From positions 32,630,001-32,694,000 of the forward strand of contig CM056574.1 of assembly GCA_029721435.1 (NCBI GenBank): DNA of 64,000 nucleotides, read 5' to 3'. Within the stretch, counting starts at the first letter, position 1. Each line of letters begins with the position of its first letter. Made by a program: the position numbers and the translations under genes. The notes beneath the pieces are model-generated. The model saw nothing but the letters and a program-made list of their open reading frames with translations, was not told the origin of the DNA and did not search any database. This DNA is from Gymnothorax reevesii. Its lineage: Eukaryota; Chordata; Actinopteri; Anguilliformes; Muraenidae. Positions 1 through 11,985 of the stretch are shown piece after piece.

Positions 1-422
1 GCGCTCTGAGATAAAAAGTATCTTTGCAGACATATGGCCTTATGGCCCCTCCCATTTGCTGGAAACTCTGTTACAGATATCTTGGTACATTTTAAACTTT
101 AGAAGCTAATGACTTTTTTGGGCATTAATAAATTACAGTCCCATATCTGAAAAAGTTGGGATATTATGGTAAATTAAAATTAAAGCTGAAAGCAGCTATT
201 TGTAAATTATCTTTGACCTTTAGTACTTTGAAAACAATACAACAGGCTAATGTTAATGTTTCAACCATTTAAATTGCATTGATCTCTTGAAATAAACACT
301 CTTAGATTTAGATTCTTGCAATATTATCAGACAACGTCACTACATACATCACCCGGTCTACTATGCATGTCGACTGCAGAAAGAGAGCCGGAAGAGCTGC
401 GACCATGTCTTGTTGTGCAGTT
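1..422. other. AT-rich intergenic sequence with a Tc1-end-like stretch
   Basis: No coding sequence is visible. From about 135 the sequence resembles the inner end of a Tc1-like transposon (a segment reading roughly GAAAAAGTTGGGATATTATG). Bases 198-303 reappear almost unchanged at 1253-1359, inside the next element, in the same orientation. Confidence 0.4.
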
Positions 423-726
423 AGGCTGGATTTACACTGCGGGTTAAATGTGACACGAATCGGATCTTTTGCTCAAATGCGGCCAATATCCGATCTGTCA
501 CATGGCTGTGTGAACAGGAAAAAAACACATTGATTCCGCCCTTGATCGGATCCAGGCCTCATTCAAATGAGGTTTTTGTTCGGATATGTATCTGATGTGT
601 ATCGGATATGTGCCCGTTGTGTAAATGCATATCAACATGCAGATCGGATATTTTGTTTTAAAAAAAGGCCAAGACTAAGGCGGAGTCTTCCGACGCATTT
701 GCGATGATGCAGGTGATAGATGTGTA

Positions 727-940
727 AAGCTGCTTTCACACCAGACATGAAACTAATTTTTCGCGCGACATATTGCATTCAAAGTCAATGGAAAGTCGCG
801 AATATACGCGTTTTGCGTGTATTCGCGGCTTTGCATTGACTTTCAATGTGTTGAAGATTATATTTCAATATTTCTCATTATATTCCTCAGTAAATCAGGA
901 ACCAAATTAATTTGTTTCGCGTCCGGTGTGAAAGCGGCTT
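727..940. mobile_element. Small foldback MITE nested in the hAT-like element
   Basis: The termini AAGCTGCTTTCACACC and GGTGTGAAAGCGGCTT are inverted repeats. The interior is itself palindromic: a block reading CAAAGTCAATGGAAAGTCGCG is answered about 50 bases later by its approximate complement. The unit is 214 bp with no coding capacity. Half of a related copy lies at about 57540-57606, with the same TTTCGCGTCCGGTGTGAAAG end. Confidence 0.6.
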
Positions 941-1252
941 AAAAGGCGTTAACAGGAGAATCAGATGTAGTAGCCTAGGTTACCCAGTGAAATGCTATCA
1001 GCTTGCTTGATGTTTTGATAATTTCTATGACTGTTAGGCCTGCATGCTTTTGTTGCGCTGCACATGCATTTGCTTTTATTTTCGGTAGCCTTCTCAACTG
1101 TGCGCATGTGGATCGCCCAAGACAATGGCCAGGTAGTGAGTGGTGTAAACAAAGGGAATCGAAATGAAACAGATATCACTCTCGCTCAAAACAAGATGTA
1201 AACACACAGTTGAACAAATCGGATATGGGCCTCAAAATCCGATTCAAATCCG

Positions 1253-1359
1253 ATTTGTAAATTATCTTTGACCTTTAGTACTTTGAAAACAATACAACAG
1301 GCCATTAGTTAATGTTTCAACCATTTAAATTGCATTGATCTCTTGAAATAAACATTCTT
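1253..1359. repeat. Second copy of the 198-303 block
   Basis: About 106 bp, from ATTTGTAAATTATC to the end of GAAATAAACATTCTT, match 198-303 in the same orientation with few differences (for example GGCTAATGTTAATG against GGCCATTAGTTAATG). The copy lies between the ATCGG-rich interior and the right terminus of the hAT-like element. Confidence 0.7.
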
Positions 1360-1499
1360 CTCTGGGCAACGAGACCTGCAGTGTAAATCCAGCCTTGGAC
1401 AAGGGGCAGACAAGACATGGGCGCAGCAGGATACAAGAGTCGGGAATCATAGAAAGGCAATACTCGGAAGGCACAAGGAGCTGAGATTTCACCATGCAG

Positions 1500-2212
1500 A
1501 GTCTAACAAAGTTCCATCTGATGTCTCTCCTTACTATCCCACTGAAATAGCCACGAGAGGAGGCAGGGACTCAGAATGAAATCTCGAATGGAACAGAAAC
1601 ATGTGGGATTAATAAACAAATTATCGAGGACCGGGTTAACAATAATGACTCGAGACAAGACGCTGAGACAGTCAATCAAACTAGACAGTTTAGATTGAGG
1701 TAATCTAAACCTGACGAATAAAAAGCACCACGAAAGAAGCAAACAAAAGCACAGCTTTAAATGCAGTTAATCAGCGAAAGTTTAGGATGGAATTACAAAA
1801 GCTAGAAACACTTGCACTCGCTAATGAGTTAATTAAGGTTAGTACTATGTGACGAAATATATACAATCACCCCCAAATAAGTGCTGGTTAGTACAGGTTA
1901 GTAATTATCCTGTCAGAGAACGCATTCACTCAGAGTTTAGCGAGACCCAGAATTAAGCACAGGGGGAAGCAATGAATGAAATACCACAGCCAAAACCGAA
2001 AGAGGAAACGTGATTGGACAACGAGAAGCAGGCATGCTGAAGGCAGTCACGCGACATCACTGGAGATTGGGTAAGAGAGAATCAATCGTCAGATGGCGGA
2101 GATGCAAGCTGAAAAATAAACCAAGAGAGTGAGGCACGGGAGAAAACCAAAAGCCCAAATATAAAAGTAATAAGCACAAAGACAAAACAGCACACGAGGC
2201 AGAACCATAACA
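1500..2212 (-). mobile_element. LTR fragment, antisense, with ACTAAC clusters
   Basis: Read on the minus strand this begins at 2212 with TGTTATGGTTCTG, close to the first bases of the solo LTRs at 11986 (TGTTGTGATTCTG), 60239 (TGTTATGATCCTG) and 21628 (TGTTGTGTTCTGG). It shares with them a pyrimidine-rich 5' part and a cluster of TACTAAC words followed by a GATTGTATA segment. The other end could not be located and no target duplication was found, so it is probably truncated. No internal retrotransposon genes flank it. Confidence 0.5.
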
Positions 2213-3290
2213 GTTCTCAAAATATCCAGATGCATGCGTCTTTTTCCTGTTTATACTGTCAACGAGCATATCTCATCTGTGCCACATAAGAGCAAAAAAT
2301 CGGAGTTGGGTCACATTACACTGACAATGTAAATGAGGCCAAAGTCTCCCAGTGTGTCTGTCAGTCTAGTTAGGTCCAGTTTTTGTTTTTCTAATTTATC
2401 CACTCTTGGAGTGTGTACTTCTGTTTTCCCCTGCCTTGGGCAGTGTACCTTAGTTTTCCCCTTTGTTCAGTGCATGTGCACGGTGTTTTGTATCTGGCTG
2501 GTTTGCCAACTTTCTCCTAGTGCTTTGTGTTTTAATAAACACTTTGGATCCTGCATCTGGTGTTCACCTGTCTACTTCCTAACAAGATCGGATGCAGGCC
2601 TCATTCACATGTGGAAATAAATCCGATATGTATCGGATATGTGCCAATGCGACCGCCGTGTAAACAGGCTGATCGGATTTTCTTACACTAACATCTTCTC
2701 TAACATCATCAAATCTGCGACCATTTAGCTTATTTTGTCGCATAAACAGCGAACGCGCGGTAAATGAATTAGGTTTTATATTTGAGAAGCTGGCAGACTG
2801 AAAATGGAGGCTGTCCTGCATCCAGACATTCCTATGATCGGCTGAAGAGGCAGTAATTGCAGCATATTATGCACAAGATGCAATTGTGGCCCTTTTCCTT
2901 CTTCTCTGCATAAAGATCCTGGTAGGGGAGAGCCAATGCGAAAGTAACGTGGGACGAAAGTAATACAATGATTTACTCACAGCCATCCGTCCTTCGATTC
3001 GTCAAATTAGGTCAGCACGTGCAGATCGCGAAACTCTCCACGGCCATGAAAAATCTTGAGGCGTCATCACTTCCCCGCGAGACGAGACTGGGAAGACTGT
3101 TTTCCACAGCGGTGAGTAAATTCAGACAAATGGTAAACTTTTTTGATTTAAAGATTGTCTTTATCGCTCCATGTGTCATATTTACGATGAAATGATAGGT
3201 CATTTAGTTTTGTTACAGATCCTAAAGTTTGAACAGTCAGAATTTTTCCACTTTAGAAGCAATCCTGGTTCAAATGTCAGGAGTCACTGT
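2213..3290. other. Intergenic: LTR-like 3' end and hAT-family fragment
   Basis: Bases 2333-2600 look like the 3' part of an LTR in plus orientation: a T-rich sequence with AATAAA near 2533, then a sequence like those at the ends of the solo LTRs. At 2583-2690 the ATCGGATATG-rich interior of the 423-1395 family reappears. From about 2950 a GGGACGAAAGTA sequence begins that matches the start of the duplicated pogo unit further on. No host gene is visible. Confidence 0.4.
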
Positions 3291-5110
3291 CGGGATGGAA
3301 GTAGCAACGCTTACGTTCATCCCTCTCTGCTAATGCGGCCGAATTTTGTGTTTTAAAGCTCATTAAAAAATGTGTGCGTTATATTTTACAGACAGAAAAT
3401 GCCAAGAGTTAGAGTCAGAACTAACCAGAGAGGAAAGGTTGACCAGCAGGTTTACGAAAGGGCCTTTTTTGATGTCCAAAGAGGCGAGAGTATAGGGAGG
3501 GCACCAGAGGTGCGGGACGAAAGTAAGAATGGCTATGTTCGTCCCTGTCTGCTAATCCGGGCTCCATTTTGTGTTTTAAAGCTCATTGAAAAATGTGTGT
3601 GTTATATTTTACCGACAGAAAATGCCAAGAGTTATGGTCAGAACTACCCAGAGAAGAAAGGTTGACCAGCAGGTCTACGGAAGGGCCATTTTTGATGTCC
3701 AAAGAGGCGAGAGTATAGGGAGGGCAGCAGAGGTGCATTGTGTTTGTTGGCCTGTTCAGGTACTGCAAGAGGAAGGCGGAGGCAGAAGAGCAGCAGACCA
3801 GGGCCCCGGGGCACAGGGCTCACAACACAGTCTTCACAGAAGAACAGGAGAAGAGACTGCAGGCATATATAAAAAGAGCATCTGATATATATTTTGGCCT
3901 GAGTAACACTGCAGACAGAGGTACACCACTACCGCCATTTGCTTAAGATAGCAAGCACCTCCGCTCCGGATCTGCCCTGGATCATTCCGGGTTTTTCATG
4001 CTGTTTCAGGTGTGAAAGTTTGCATATGAGTTTGCCGAAAATATTAGCCTCAAAACTCCATGTTCATGGGAGAAAAACCAGATGGCAGTGAAGGATTAGC
4101 TCACCTCCCTCCTCGAGCGCAACAAAAGCCTGTCCATCCGTCGACCTCAAGCCAATAGCATGTCCCATTCCACCAGATTCACCAAGACCAACATGACAGC
4201 GTTTTTTAAAAACCTAAAGATTGTCCTCACCCGCTATAATTTTGAAGCAAAGGTTGTCTGGAACATGGATGAAACAGGTAAAAATTAATATTTCGATAAA
4301 TTAAAAAGTAAAACTGATTTGCAATAGCAATAATTCATTTCATTTATTATTTCAGGTACCACAACGGTTCAGGTGCCAGACAAAATCATTGCTACCAAGG
4401 GGCAGCGCCAGGTCGGTGCTGTGACCTCTGGGGAAAGAGGGACATTGGTGACTGTTGCCTTTGCTGCCAACGCACTAGGCCACTTTGTTCCCCCTTACTT
4501 TATCTCCCCAAGGAAGAAGCTCCAGGACTACTCCATCCGGGATGGCCCCCTTGGCTGCACTGGTTCTGCCAATGGGTCTGTGTGTGTCTATAAATGTGCA
4601 TGTTGAGCCTTACCAAGCATTTTTTTTAATGTTATCTATCCAGGTATGCTTGAGGTTCCAGGAACATCTAGTGGCACGCCAGTACAGAGGTTCAGCCCAG
4701 AAAAGGTTCGCCTATACTCAAAGGCTGGCTCGAGGAAAGAAAATAAAAGAAGAGGCAGATTTTCTTGCTTGTATAAAAACAAGCTGATTCTGAGGATAAT
4801 CTTATTGAATGTCGCAGGTCAACAGCAATACTGACCGACACCCCAAAGAGCTGCTGTGGAGGAGGAGAGTCGACAGAGAGACTAGAAAAACCAGTCCTCT
4901 TCACAACTCCCAAAGAAAACGTTGTTAAGTGGACACACTGCAACCACAGTCTCTCAGGGCAATGATGAGGAATGTCTTGTTCATGGGGAAATATTTGCCT
5001 CTTCTTTGCTTGGAGAAGTATGGATGCGGTGCCTCTTTTGTCTGCTGTGACCACATGAGGCATGCACTGAGGGTGCAGCTCATTGTATCTGTCACAGCTG
5101 TGATAATGAA
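2940..5110 (+). pseudogene. Broken pogo/Tigger-like (DDE_1) transposase
   Basis: Translated pieces in order match a fish pogo-type transposase. The start at 3399 and the duplicate at 3621 begin MPRVRV or MPRVMV and lead into a Psq-type helix-turn-helix. The frame then runs through KRKAEAEEQQ and a CENP-B-like segment at about 3745-3945, the catalytic NMDET motif at about 4266, VPDKIIATKGQRQVG at 4375, and a C-terminal basic part at 4650-4900. A Cys/His zinc-finger-like tail ends near 5090. The block between 4580 and 4650 lacks the rest of the DDE core, so the gene is deleted as well as frameshifted. It is not functional. Host co-option is unlikely given the stops. Confidence 0.7.
3291..3734 (+). 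repeat. Tandem duplication, two 222-bp units
   Basis: Unit 1 is 3291-3512 and unit 2 is 3513-3734. Each runs from CGGGA(C/T)G(A/G)AAGTA through a pyrimidine-rich TTATATTTTAC(A/C)GACAG tract, an ATGCCAAGAGTTA start and the helix-turn-helix coding part, ending in GGGAGGGCA(C/G)CAGAGGTG. The duplication therefore repeats a possible splice acceptor plus the first transposase exon. The units differ at a modest number of sites, so the event is not recent. Confidence 0.8.
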
Positions 5111-5178
5111 TAAAGTAATTTCATAATTTTTATAAATAGACCAATTGCACGTTAAACATGTTAACGCTTACTTTTGAC

Positions 5179-5862
5179 CACTGGTGGCGCTACGGGGGGG
5201 GTGCAAAGACATGTCCCTTTTAGTCCTGGCTAGGTCTCACCGCATGCGATCTAACAGCGATTAAATCGCGGGTTAAATTCAGTACGGTGGCGGAACAGAG
5301 AATTGGGTTGCAGAAAACAGCCGTTTAAAACAATTATAAATCCTGACCTGTTCTCAGTCATCTTCATGATTAACAACAGGTTCACTCTGAGAGCACTCCA
5401 CAGTGAACAGGTGCTGCTCGTTCTCTCCGATTAGGTAAGATGATAATCATTCATCTGGACGCGTATTTGCTGTAGTTAAATCTACGTTATTCAAAATTGC
5501 ATAGCCTACCTGCTGACTCTCACGCAAATGGCTTGAGCCGCATGCTTTTTATAACCTAGTGCCGAGTGCCACAGTTTTTTTTTTTTTAAATCAGCCCACA
5601 AAATACCGAGAGTAAAAGTCTGCGTTTCATTGGAACACGGACCAGGTCAATCATGCAAAGCATTGGCCAATTGATAAGTAAATTATTTTTCTGCACTGAA
5701 TTTAGCCCATGATTTCATCGCTGTTAGATTGCATACGGTGAGAAACCGTGTCTTCAGTTGCCAATTACGATAATTGGAAAAGACATCAATAAAGGAAAAT
5801 GATTGAGATCTAGCCAGGACTAAAAAGGACGTGTCTTTGCCCCCCCTGTAGCTCCGCTACTG
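5179..5862. mobile_element. Non-autonomous hAT element, 684 bp
   Basis: Left end CACTGGTGGCGCTAC and right end, read in reverse complement, CAGTAGCGGAGCTAC are followed on both sides by a G-run and GCAAAGACA(T/C)GTCC, so the terminal inverted repeats are about 50 bp. The flanks are CTTTTGAC (5171-5178) and CTTTTGAA (5863-5870), an 8-bp target duplication with one mismatch, as expected for hAT. No transposase frame is present. It sits just beyond the pogo pseudogene. Confidence 0.75.
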
Positions 5863-6284
5863 CTTTTGAAACATTTGAAGCAAATTAAAATGTTTAAAAC
5901 AAATGTCTGATTGTTTTTGTTTCTGTTTTAATGACAGTAATTAAAAAGATTCCAGTTAATTTAATCACTTTTGTCCCCACTGGAGGGGTCGAAAGTAGCA
6001 ATGCGCAACTTCTGTTTGACGTCAAGCTATGCCGAAGTCAATATAAATTGGGATATATGGGGTTGCTAAACTTTGTTGCAACTGATGTAGGCTACCACAT
6101 GCGAGCTCAGTCACCTCTGGCCAACCATGAGATTTTATCATTACCGTAAGTCACTGGAATACACTTTATTTGTACAGGAGAGGCATCTGACAATTTCGAC
6201 AGTCCTGTCTTTGTCCCATCTTTCTGCAGTCAAGCTGCGCGCGCATCCACCGTATTGATAAACAGATAATCCCTCTATATACTA
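5863..6284. other. Intergenic, nothing recognised
   Basis: AT-rich sequence with short open frames only. A 72-codon frame at 5931-6149 has no recognisable motif and is taken as chance. Confidence 0.5.
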
Positions 6285-7660
6285 CTCAAAAGAATTTAAG
6301 GGTCAAAAATATTTGGGCATGTAAATATAAGCTGAATATGAGCTGAAATGATGACAACTAATGACAAAATAATACTTTGATGGCTCAAGAACAAAAAACG
6401 CGAATCAAAAAACTTCGAATAGACGCTGTTTTATTACCCTGATAAAAAAAAGTCATGTGCCTCCAAAAATGCTGTTCACACAAGGCACAGATGATTCAGT
6501 AACTGGTGTAACCACTGTTAGCATTCACACCTTCTTGACAACATTGGCACATGCTGTTCACCAGGCATTGGAAATAACATGCAGGGATTGCTTGGCATTC
6601 TGCAACTAATCGCTGAGCCAGTTGCTGGAGGTTGATGACAGGGACATTATGTGCCCTAGGTCATCCTGTGCATGCTCAGTGGGTGACAAGCTATGTGAAT
6701 ATGCAAGCCAATCCATGTGCTGATTGTGCTGATTGTTCTGCTGCTGCAGGAAGTCGGTCAACACCCTGCCACAATGAGATCTTGCCTTTCCTGGAACCAA
6801 GCTCCTGGTCCAATCTGCTGAAGTGGTGGAATTACCAAAGGTTGAACAATCTTGTTGAGATGAAGCTGATCCGTCAAATTTTCATTGACAATGTACAGAG
6901 GGGTTCTGTAGTTCACAGATATCCCCGCCCACACCATTACACTTTCTCCTCCAAATGGTAGAAACCGAGCAACATTGGCATAAGCAATTCTCTCTTTTTG
7001 ATTACAATGAACACAAGCCCAGCCATCATTGAACTGGATGGAGAGCGTGAATCATCTTTTAACACTGTCTCTGCCCACTGACCACAGTTCCACTGGATTT
7101 GACATCTGCCTCAAACTCAGTAAGCCCTTCTGTGACGGTCAAGTCGTGATGGTTGGACTGCAAGATGCCGGTATTGCAAATTCCTGGCTCGCAGATGATT
7201 CATAATGGTCTGGTCAGACACTATGATGCCTCTGGCAGCCCTGATTTGATACCAAAGATGTTGAGTGGTCACTAAGTGGTGTCGCAACGTCGTTTTCATA
7301 AGGAAACAGTTTTCTTGTGCTGTCGTTGATCTGAATGTTCCAGAACGAACAGCATTAGTTGTCCTTAACCTCTACCAGAGTCTGCCGATAATGCTGTAGC
7401 TTACATTTAGATGTTTAGCCACAGTACTCTGAGTTTGTCCATCTTGTAGCCAGCCAATGGCCCCTCCCCTGTCGTTGATGCTGAGTTGCTGTTGAACTAT
7501 CTTCAAATTTAATGTGATGATGACTCGATAATACTCAGCCCTGTTACTGCAAAAATTTGCATGCATAGAATGACACTCATGCAAAACAAGAGCTAATGGT
7601 GCATGAGGTGTCAGAATGGGTATTTCAAGGCAGTGTATTCTCAAAGGAACTTTCCCTGGT
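6285..7660 (-). pseudogene. Broken Tc1-like transposon and transposase
   Basis: Minus-strand frames read as scattered parts of a Tc1-like transposase. At about 7460-7372 is an N-terminal helix-turn-helix (GWLQDGQTQSTVAKHLNVS). At 7299-7117 is the second DNA-binding part (the segment RGIIVSDQTIMNHLRARNL). At 6800-6606 is a C-terminal stretch with the DDE-type glutamate context LSPTEHAQDDLG, where intact relatives read SPIEHAWD. Several frameshifts and stops separate them. The left end reads ACTACTCAAAAGAATTTAAGG; the right terminus is not clear. It is a dead copy of a family different from the other Tc1 elements here. Confidence 0.65.
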
Positions 7661-7786
7661 TAAATAGAGTTTTAGAGGAAAAAAAAAATTGGACTCTCTG
7701 CAATAACTAGAAACTAAGAAGATGCATTACAATCACTACTACGCGAGGATGAAATACAACACAGATACTATTATTTACTAATACTC

Positions 7787-8337
7787 TGTAAGGGTTGTGC
7801 TCTGAGCACCGGTGATGTGCGCGGAGGACAGGAAGTGTTGGACTGGACTCAGGCGCGAAGATGGACTTGGTTGTATTTATTATGCCTTCAGCACCGCAAG
7901 AAGGCAAAACAGATTATAATACAAAAATAACAAGGAATTGAAGTTCCTAGAAAATACTACTAGTAATACAGACACCGGTATTGAGCTACAGTACTTTGTA
8001 TTACAAATAGAATAAAAGAACAAGGAATCAAGGTTCCTAGTAATAAGGTTAAAGGGCTGGTATTAACAATGAACAGCAGTAAGTTAAGTTATAGCACACA
8101 AGAATTATAACATATACACGCAAAATGCAGCAGATAAGTCTATACAATACTAAAGAATAAATACAGGCTTCTGGCTTACGAGACTTCGCAAAGACTATCT
8201 GCATAGCTCGGTCTTAAATAGCACAACACTACTACACAGTGGAAATGAAAAACAGGTGCATGCAATGATTGTGAAGCTGAAGAAAGTGGTCCGGGTCTTA
8301 GACTGGTGAGTTGAAGGGCTGGAGGTGGGGCCTTACA
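7787..8337 (-). mobile_element. Probable solo LTR, 551 bp
   Basis: The segment runs TGTAAGGG...GCCTTACA, so it has TG...CA ends within a short inverted repeat. Flanks are TACTC (7782-7786) and TACTA (8338-8342), a 5-bp target duplication with one mismatch. The minus-strand reading contains a TATTTAAG box suited to an LTR promoter. No retrotransposon genes adjoin it. The family differs from the 1.0-1.2-kb LTRs elsewhere in the window. Confidence 0.5.
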
Positions 8338-8509
8338 TACTATATACTTTATACTATACTATAATCCTATTACTGACAACTGGAAGAAGTAAAAAATAAG
8401 GATCAATGTGAGGATCAAAGGATCAAAAATCACACCCTTCCCATAATTGCATAAAGCCTTAGATAAATGTAGGCAATTAAATCTAAGTAAACCCTTACAA
8501 ATGTGTGTA

Positions 8510-8562
<53 letters not shown>

Positions 8563-9120
8563 AGAGAGAGAGAGAGAGAGAGTGCTTAACAAATTTATTA
8601 CATCACCTGTCATAAAAAAACAAGAAAACACAAATATTTAAAAAATTCATGAACTTTTTTAAAAATTAAAAATAATTTTGTTATTTCTTTGACAAATAAA
8701 GAACTGAAACCACTAAATAGTCCTTATTCACACATAAAAACAACAACAACAACAACAACAAAAAACAATATTTTGTCTGGCCTCCTTTGGCCTTGATAAC
8801 AGCTCGCATTCTTGCATTCAACCAGTAAAACTAATTTTTATGTTCAGGATTGCGAGAAAATACCGGTTATTTGGCATCTTATCAAAACATAATAATTAGC
8901 TAAACAATTTTTTTTCAGCTTTTCTGTAAAACGGTAAATTAGAAAATTCATGGATAACAACAATAATTATATTTTAGCAATAAAAATATCATTTCAGTTG
9001 CACATACTGGTGGATTAACCATTACAGAAACATAATGAGTATATACCAACTCTGTTTATTTAGGGCAGCATAAACCTTACATTAGGTGGTGATCTGACAA
9101 ATTTGTTCAGCACATATATA
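8338..9120. other. Intergenic with microsatellite and small Tc1 fragment
   Basis: Holds the dinucleotide tract at 8513-8582. A short antisense stretch at about 8765-8825 (TGGCCTCCTTTGGCCTTGAT) is typical of the region just inside a Tc1-like element. The rest is AT-rich and unrecognised. Confidence 0.4.
8513..8582. repeat. Compound microsatellite (AT)n then (AG)n
   Basis: About 23 uninterrupted AT dinucleotides at 8513-8559 are followed by about eleven AG dinucleotides to 8582. Confidence 0.95.
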
Positions 9121-10736
9121 CACAGCGCCCTCCATAATTATTGGTACCCCTGGTTAAGATGTGTTCTTTAGCTTCTAATAAATTCAGTTTTTTTTCCAAA
9201 TAATATAGGACCTCAATGAAAAAAAGAGGAAAATCCAACCTTTAATTCAAGTGCATTTATTCAGTGGGAAAAAAATCCCACATTAAGAAATAATTCTTTT
9301 ACATCAAATCATGTGTGCCACAATTATTAGCACCCCTGATATTAATACTTTGTACAACCCCCTTTGGCCAACAAAACAGCACCTAATCTTCTCCTATAAT
9401 GTTTCACAAGGCGGAAGAATACAGAAAGAGGGATCTTCGACCATTCCACTTTGCACAATCTCTCTAAATCATCCAGCGACCTGGGTCCTCTCCTCTGCAC
9501 TCTCCTCTTCAGCTCACTCCACAGATTTTCAATTGGGTTGAGGTCTGGGGACTGAGATGGCCATGGGAGCAGCTTGATTCTGTGTCTGGTGAACCATTTC
9601 TGTGTAGATTTGGCCACAAGTTCAGGTTCATTATCTTGATGAAAGACCCAGTGACGACCTATCTTCAGCGTTTCGGGCAGAGGCCACCAAATTTTGATTT
9701 AAAATGTCCTGGTGTTTCAAAGCATTCATGATGCCATGCACCTAACAAGTTTCCAAGGGCCTCTGGAAGATAAACAGGCCCACAGCATGACCGATCCTCC
9801 CCCATACATCACAGTGGGCACGAGGTGCTTTTCTGCATACTCATCTTTTGTGTTCCGCCAGACCCACTTGAAGTGTTTGTTGCCAAAAAGCTCTATCTTG
9901 GTCTCATCTGACCAAAGCACATGGTCCCAGATAAAGTCCCAGTACCGCTTATGAACTCCAGACGTTTGCGTTTATGATTGTGAGTGAGAAAAGGTTTTGT
10001 CTGTGCATGCCTCCCAAACAGCTTGTTGGCATGTAGATAGCACCTGATAGTTGTTTTGGAGACTTTGTAACCCCAAGATGCTACCATTTGGTGCAATTCT
10101 TTAGCAGTGAGCTTTGGAGAACTTTTTATTTCCCTTACCATCATCCTCTCTGTGCGTGGTGGCAAAATAACCTCGCGTCCTCGTCCAGGGTTGTTTACCA
10201 CTGTTCCAGTTGTTTTAAACTTCTTAATGATTCCTCTGACAGTAGATATGGGCAGGTGCAGGCGAGTGGATATTTTCTTGTAGCCATTGCCTGACTTGTG
10301 AAGGTCGACACTCATCAGCCTTACTTGAATGGTGTGTTCGTCTGTCTTTCCCATGTTGAAGAGTGGATAAGAGAAATGGCCTCTGTATCATGTCATATTT
10401 ATACCCCAGGGAAACAGGAAGTGGTGATTTACTAATTAAATGTTCCTAGATACCATGATCAACTTTGTAAACTACTGTAGAAATGACAGAAATACTTCAA
10501 TTACTTTTATTTCCTAGGAATTGTTAGGGGTGCCAATAACTGTGGAACAGGTGATTTTATGAAAAAAAAATAATTTCTTAGTCAGGGATTTTTTCTCCCC
10601 CTTAAAATTCACTTGAGTTGAAGGTTAAATTTTTCTATAATTTTCAGTGTGAGAGTATGCTTTTGCAATAAAAATTGAATTTGTTTTAAGGCTTTTAACA
10701 CATCTTAACCCGGGGTGCCAATAATTATGGAGGGCG

Positions 10737-10741
<5 letters not shown>
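9121..10741 (-). mobile_element. Tc1-like transposon, family A, copy 1 (1621 bp)
   Basis: The ends are CACAGCGCCCTCCATAATTA at 9121 and its complement finishing at 10741. TA lies immediately outside each end (9119-9120 and 10742-10743), the Tc1/mariner target duplication. The outer flanks are AT dinucleotide runs, so it inserted into, or seeded, a TA-rich site. A broken transposase is on the minus strand. The same family appears nested at 28074-29669. Confidence 0.92.
9342..10354 (-). pseudogene. Tc1-like transposase, family A copy 1, frameshifted
   Basis: The start is ATG at 10354 (MGKTDEHTIQ), followed by a paired helix-turn-helix DNA-binding region (SGNGYKKIS, STVRGIIKKFKTTG, then the basic linker NNPGRGR). 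The catalytic part is in other frames: LWSDETKIELFG near 9915 supplies the first Asp, and SPDLNPIENLW near 9540 supplies the Glu of the DD34E triad. The frame breaks near 9950 and again near 9725-9620, where the segment holding the second Asp is damaged. In life such enzymes cut and paste the element through its terminal repeats; this copy cannot. Confidence 0.88.
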
Positions 10742-10767
<26 letters not shown>

Positions 10768-11985
10768 CTATATAATATTTGTAATAGGAATTAATAATCC
10801 CCATTCACACCTGATGTCAAGAGGTGATGTCTACCCCTTGTTTAACACAAAAACTGGAATACAAGGAAGATTCTGCGCATTTTCTCTGTTATTTATTCAC
10901 AATCACTGTTATTCACTAACAGCTAAAAGTTCTAAAGATTTACCCAAAGACTTTACATGGCTGCTTTTAGTAAAAACATGCTTGATGTTTGATGTTGAAG
11001 TGCTCAAAAATAACCACAAATCCTGCTGAATTCTTTTTTTTTTTAACCGCACACAGTGCAGGCCAGTACATATCCAATTCTCACCCTTCAGAATTTCTAT
11101 GCTCCTGCCATCACATTCATGCACGTTCATGAACTGCTGATTTAGATGTGTATACATCCATGGTTCCTCCCCATTAACAGCTGGTGTCTCCCGCTGCTTC
11201 CATTCACACAAGAAATGGCAGCTAAGCATTGAAGAGTCGGCGGGAGACCTTTAATATGCAGCTTGGAAATTCAGTTTTCGATGTACATTCGATCAATGCA
11301 GATAGTGAGAGGAATGCAGACCTCAGAGATTGAACCCTCTCATACACTGGGCAATGCAGTCATCAATCCTGAAAATTCCTTATGGAGCTACTTAGCGCAG
11401 AGGGCAGAGGCTTCCTCCAAATTTGAATCCAGGCCATAGGGCTCATCCATCATTTGGTGGTATTTTCAACAAAATAACCACCCAGAAGCCAGCCAAACTC
11501 ATTCTGTGGTAAAAAAAAAAATGATTCTGTGGTCCTGCCTATTTTAATTAATGTATTTGGTCAAATATTTCCAATATAAATGTGTCCTTGATTTTGTGGT
11601 AATTATTTAAATAAATTTAAAATAAAAAACACTTCCTGTTCCCGGATTTGGATGCGACAGGCAAACGAATTATGCAAATTGAAAGCGCTTCAGTTCCCGA
11701 ACTTTACTCTCCTGTTTAACCTGGTTGACAAAGGTAAGGAGAATTGTATTAGCCAAGTAACAACACAATATTACAAGTGCTCATATTACACTACAAAATA
11801 TGCAGTTACGTTATAGCATAATATTTTTCTTACCTACCGTAGGTAAGTTATTTCTTGGTTATCTCACCTTAAAATATAGGTCATAACATTACCCCAAACT
11901 TGATATGTAGATTCAATTAAATGCATTGTGTGAATTTAAAGAAATAATCTGATAGATGTAAATCAATACTTACCAATGATGTATC
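10742..11985. other. Intergenic, AT-rich
   Basis: A short (TA)n run at 10742-10766 adjoins the Tc1 end. A weak imperfect-repeat character and short frames follow (for example 10909-11229, minus) without recognisable domains. No gene is supported. Confidence 0.5.

Larger units (their letters stand above)
423..1395. mobile_element. Non-autonomous hAT-like element (MITE) with nested insertions
   Basis: The ends are inverted copies: AGGCTGGATTTACACTGC at 423 and its reverse complement, with one mismatch, ending at 1395. The interior is rich in ATCGGATATG-type words seen again at about 2583-2690, so this is a multicopy family. No transposase frame is present. A separate 214-bp MITE is nested at 727-940, and a 106-bp block copied from 198-303 sits next to the right end. 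No clean 8-bp target duplication was found, so the hAT assignment rests on the look of the termini only. Confidence 0.5.
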
